From: an uncultured Paludibaculum sp.
GTDB lineage: Bacteria; Acidobacteriota; Terriglobia; Bryobacterales; Bryobacteraceae
Direction of reading: 5' to 3'
Assembly (NCBI RefSeq): GCF_963665245.1
Contig: NZ_OY762267.1
Span: 4,188,001 to 4,252,000, forward strand
DNA: 64,000 bases
Part shown: positions 62,498 to 64,000 of the stretch, in pieces
Layout of the letters: each line of letters starts with the position of its first letter
Position numbering within the stretch: the first letter of the stretch is position 1
Translations under genes and position numbers: made by a program
Notes under the pieces: model-generated
The model's input: only the letters and a program-made list of their open reading frames with translations
What the model was told of the DNA's origin: nothing
The model's database searches: none

Positions 62498-64000
62498 CTA
62501 CATTTTGAGTTGAGGACAGGGTACGGCCGGGGCAGGCGTCGTGATGCGTGGAGGCGGTTGTTGGGGCAGGACGAGGTTCAGATGATGGAGCAAAATTGCC
62601 TGCTCGGGGTTCGGTTCGGTGTAGCGCGGCATGATCAAGCGGCGGCCATCGGTAGTCGGAAAGGACACGTCCAGCATTTGAATACCGGCCAGCTTTTCCA
62701 GCACTGCCCGCGGCGTCAGTCCGGGAACATGCATCCGCAGCCGATGCCTCAGCCTCACCGTCAGACAATAGGACAGAAAAGCAACCAGGATGTGCGCGTC
62801 CACCCGATGCTCCAGTTGATGGTGGATCGGCCGGATGCCCAGATCGCTCTTCAGACATTTGAACGCCGCTTCGATTTGCGTCAGTTGCACATAGCGATCC
62901 CACAACACGGCCGGATCTTCCGCCAGCAGGTTCGTCCGCAGCAGATAGTGGCCGTCACGCAGTTCGGCCTCTTTCAGCTTCGCCTTGTCGAGCTGAAACG
63001 TGAACGTCTCCTTCGTCACTTCCTGGTCCGCCCGAGGCAGGTTGATTTTCACGAATCCGAAAGCCCGTCCCGCATCTGTTTTAGCCGCGCCCACGCGCAT
63101 CAGCAATTGATCCCGCTTCGGGCAACTCCGCCGCATGGCGCGCAACTTCCGCAGCAGCCGCGCCAGTTTCTTCCGCCGCATCGCCATCTCTTTCGCCTGC
63201 CGTCCTTCACTTTTGGCCAGTACGTATAACTCGCCCTCCCGGGCAAACAGCTTCACTTCCACCGACTCGCGAACTTTCTGCCACGGCAGTTCCAGCCACT
63301 GTTTTTCGTACTCGCGGATCTTCGCCCGCGACGTGCCCACCAGATAAAACGTCTCCTGCCGCGTCGTTCGCATTTCCCGCAGCAGAGCCTCGGTCGGGAT
63401 TCCACGGTCCATCAGCCACACCCGCCGTGCTTTGCCGTACAGGCTTTCGATGCGGTCCAGAAAGCCGCGCAACGTCGTCTTCTCCGACGTGTTGCCGGCC
63501 ATGACTTCGTATGCCAACGGAAGTCCCGCCGGCGTCACGATCAGCGCGATCACCACCTGCTTGCAGTCCGGTCGCTTGTCGCGGCTGTAGCCGTATCTGG
63601 CTTTGGGATTCTGTTCGGCTTCGCCTTCCACGTATGTGCTGGTCAGGTCGTACAGCAACAGATCGAATTCCGCATCGAACAGGTCTTTCCAGCGTTGCTG
63701 CAAATGCACGAACAGATCCTGCTTATGTTCCAGCACCCGATCCAGACACCGGTACAGCCGGTCTTTCTCGGCCACCGCAAAGTCCTGGCCCAGCAAAACG
63801 TCCATGGCGCTTTGATCGAACCACTGCCGGTGCAGCCGAAACTCGCTGCCCGGATCGATCAGCCGATTCACCACCAGCAACTCCAGCACCTGCGGCCAGG
63901 CTACGCCTTCACGCCCTCGCGGCAGTTTCCCCGACCAGAACCGATCCAGTTGCAACTGCCGCCACAGTTCGCATCCTAGCCAGCAGTTGCCATAAGGCCG
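62498..64000 (-). CDS. IS1634-like transposase, 5' end outside the window
   Basis: The minus-strand frame is open to the window edge, so at least 500 residues are visible and the start lies further right. Catalytic residues of the IS4 superfamily are recognisable: Asp in LLYDLTSTYVEGE, Asp in VWLMDRGIPTE and Glu in TQIEAAFKCLKSDLGIRP, with HRVDAHILVAFLSYCL after it. This layout fits IS1634 transposases. The frame is intact as far as it can be seen. The insertion next to the AbiE/helicase genes supports an accessory region. Confidence 0.88.
   Translation of the reverse strand, partial: RPYGNCWLGCELWRQLQLDRFWSGKLPRGREGVAWPQVLELLVVNRLIDPGSEFRLHRQWFDQSAMDVLLGQDFAVAEKDRLYRCLDRVLEHKQDLFVHLQQRWKDLFDAEFDLLLYDLTSTYVEGEAEQNPKARYGYSRDKRPDCKQVVIALIVTPAGLPLAYEVMAGNTSEKTTLRGFLDRIESLYGKARRVWLMDRGIPTEALLREMRTTRQETFYLVGTSRAKIREYEKQWLELPWQKVRESVEVKLFAREGELYVLAKSEGRQAKEMAMRRKKLARLLRKLRAMRRSCPKRDQLLMRVGAAKTDAGRAFGFVKINLPRADQEVTKETFTFQLDKAKLKEAELRDGHYLLRTNLLAEDPAVLWDRYVQLTQIEAAFKCLKSDLGIRPIHHQLEHRVDAHILVAFLSYCLTVRLRHRLRMHVPGLTPRAVLEKLAGIQMLDVSFPTTDGRRLIMPRYTEPNPEQAILLHHLNLVLPQQPPPRITTPAPAVPCPQLKM

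Noticed and set aside
62247..62903. Separate 218-residue minus-strand gene
   Set aside because: It overlaps the IS1634-like transposase C-terminus in another frame and carries no motif.

Overview
The window is a GC-rich bacterial chromosome segment that very probably contains the replication origin. The gene content points to an Acidobacteriota, most likely of the Bryobacterales/Solibacter type: an Oar-like outer-membrane protein with a carboxypeptidase-regulatory N-terminus, an adjacent DUF1800/DUF1501 pair, many secreted proteins of unknown function and dense glycosyltransferases. This assignment rests on family knowledge; no rRNA gene is present to confirm it.

Layout. 1-3.4 kb: the 3' part of an unknown gene, an intrinsic terminator and a secreted subtilase. 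3375-5250: a complete insertion sequence whose inverted ends and 9-bp target duplication can be read directly. 5.4-10.8 kb: greA, a CDP-alcohol phosphatidyltransferase, then on the minus strand acpS, an M14 zinc carboxypeptidase and a secreted protein. 10.9-16.2 kb: a tight minus-strand run dnaE-accA-small membrane protein-SprT-like protease, then tRNA-Arg(CCT) and purD. 17.6-21.4 kb: mnmG, three perfect or near-perfect parS palindromes, parA and parB. 21.6-33.7 kb: tRNA-Met and a surface-polysaccharide cluster (Wzt-type ATPase, methyltransferase/coiled coil, a two-domain glycosyltransferase, four GT2 enzymes, a GT4 enzyme) ending in alanine racemase. 33.7-41.0 kb: a hybrid histidine kinase, gyrB, dnaN and dnaA, all transcribed leftward. 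41.03-41.42 kb: the origin candidate, followed by tRNA-Gly(GCC). 41.6-57.5 kb: DUF1800/DUF1501, several secreted or hypothetical genes, an acyl-CoA synthetase/ACP/acyltransferase fusion, a TPR protein, an SDR enzyme, the Oar-like protein and secG. 57.55 kb: tRNA-Leu(GAG), and beyond it an accessory segment reaching the window edge.

The replication and segregation genes fit together: ParA/ParB with parS at 19.5 kb and DnaA, DnaN and GyrB at 36-41 kb lie within about 22 kb. DnaA has His where the DNA-recognition helix normally has Asp, and the flanking DNA carries repeated TGTGGAAA(A/T) motifs instead of canonical DnaA boxes, which suggests a coupled change.

The accessory segment after tRNA-Leu holds a degenerate partial tRNA copy, direct repeats and a large inverted repeat, then an AbiEi/AbiEii-type toxin-antitoxin pair, a primase-like (TOTE-type) SF2 helicase and an IS1634-like transposase. 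It is the best candidate here for a little-described defence or mobile-element conflict system.
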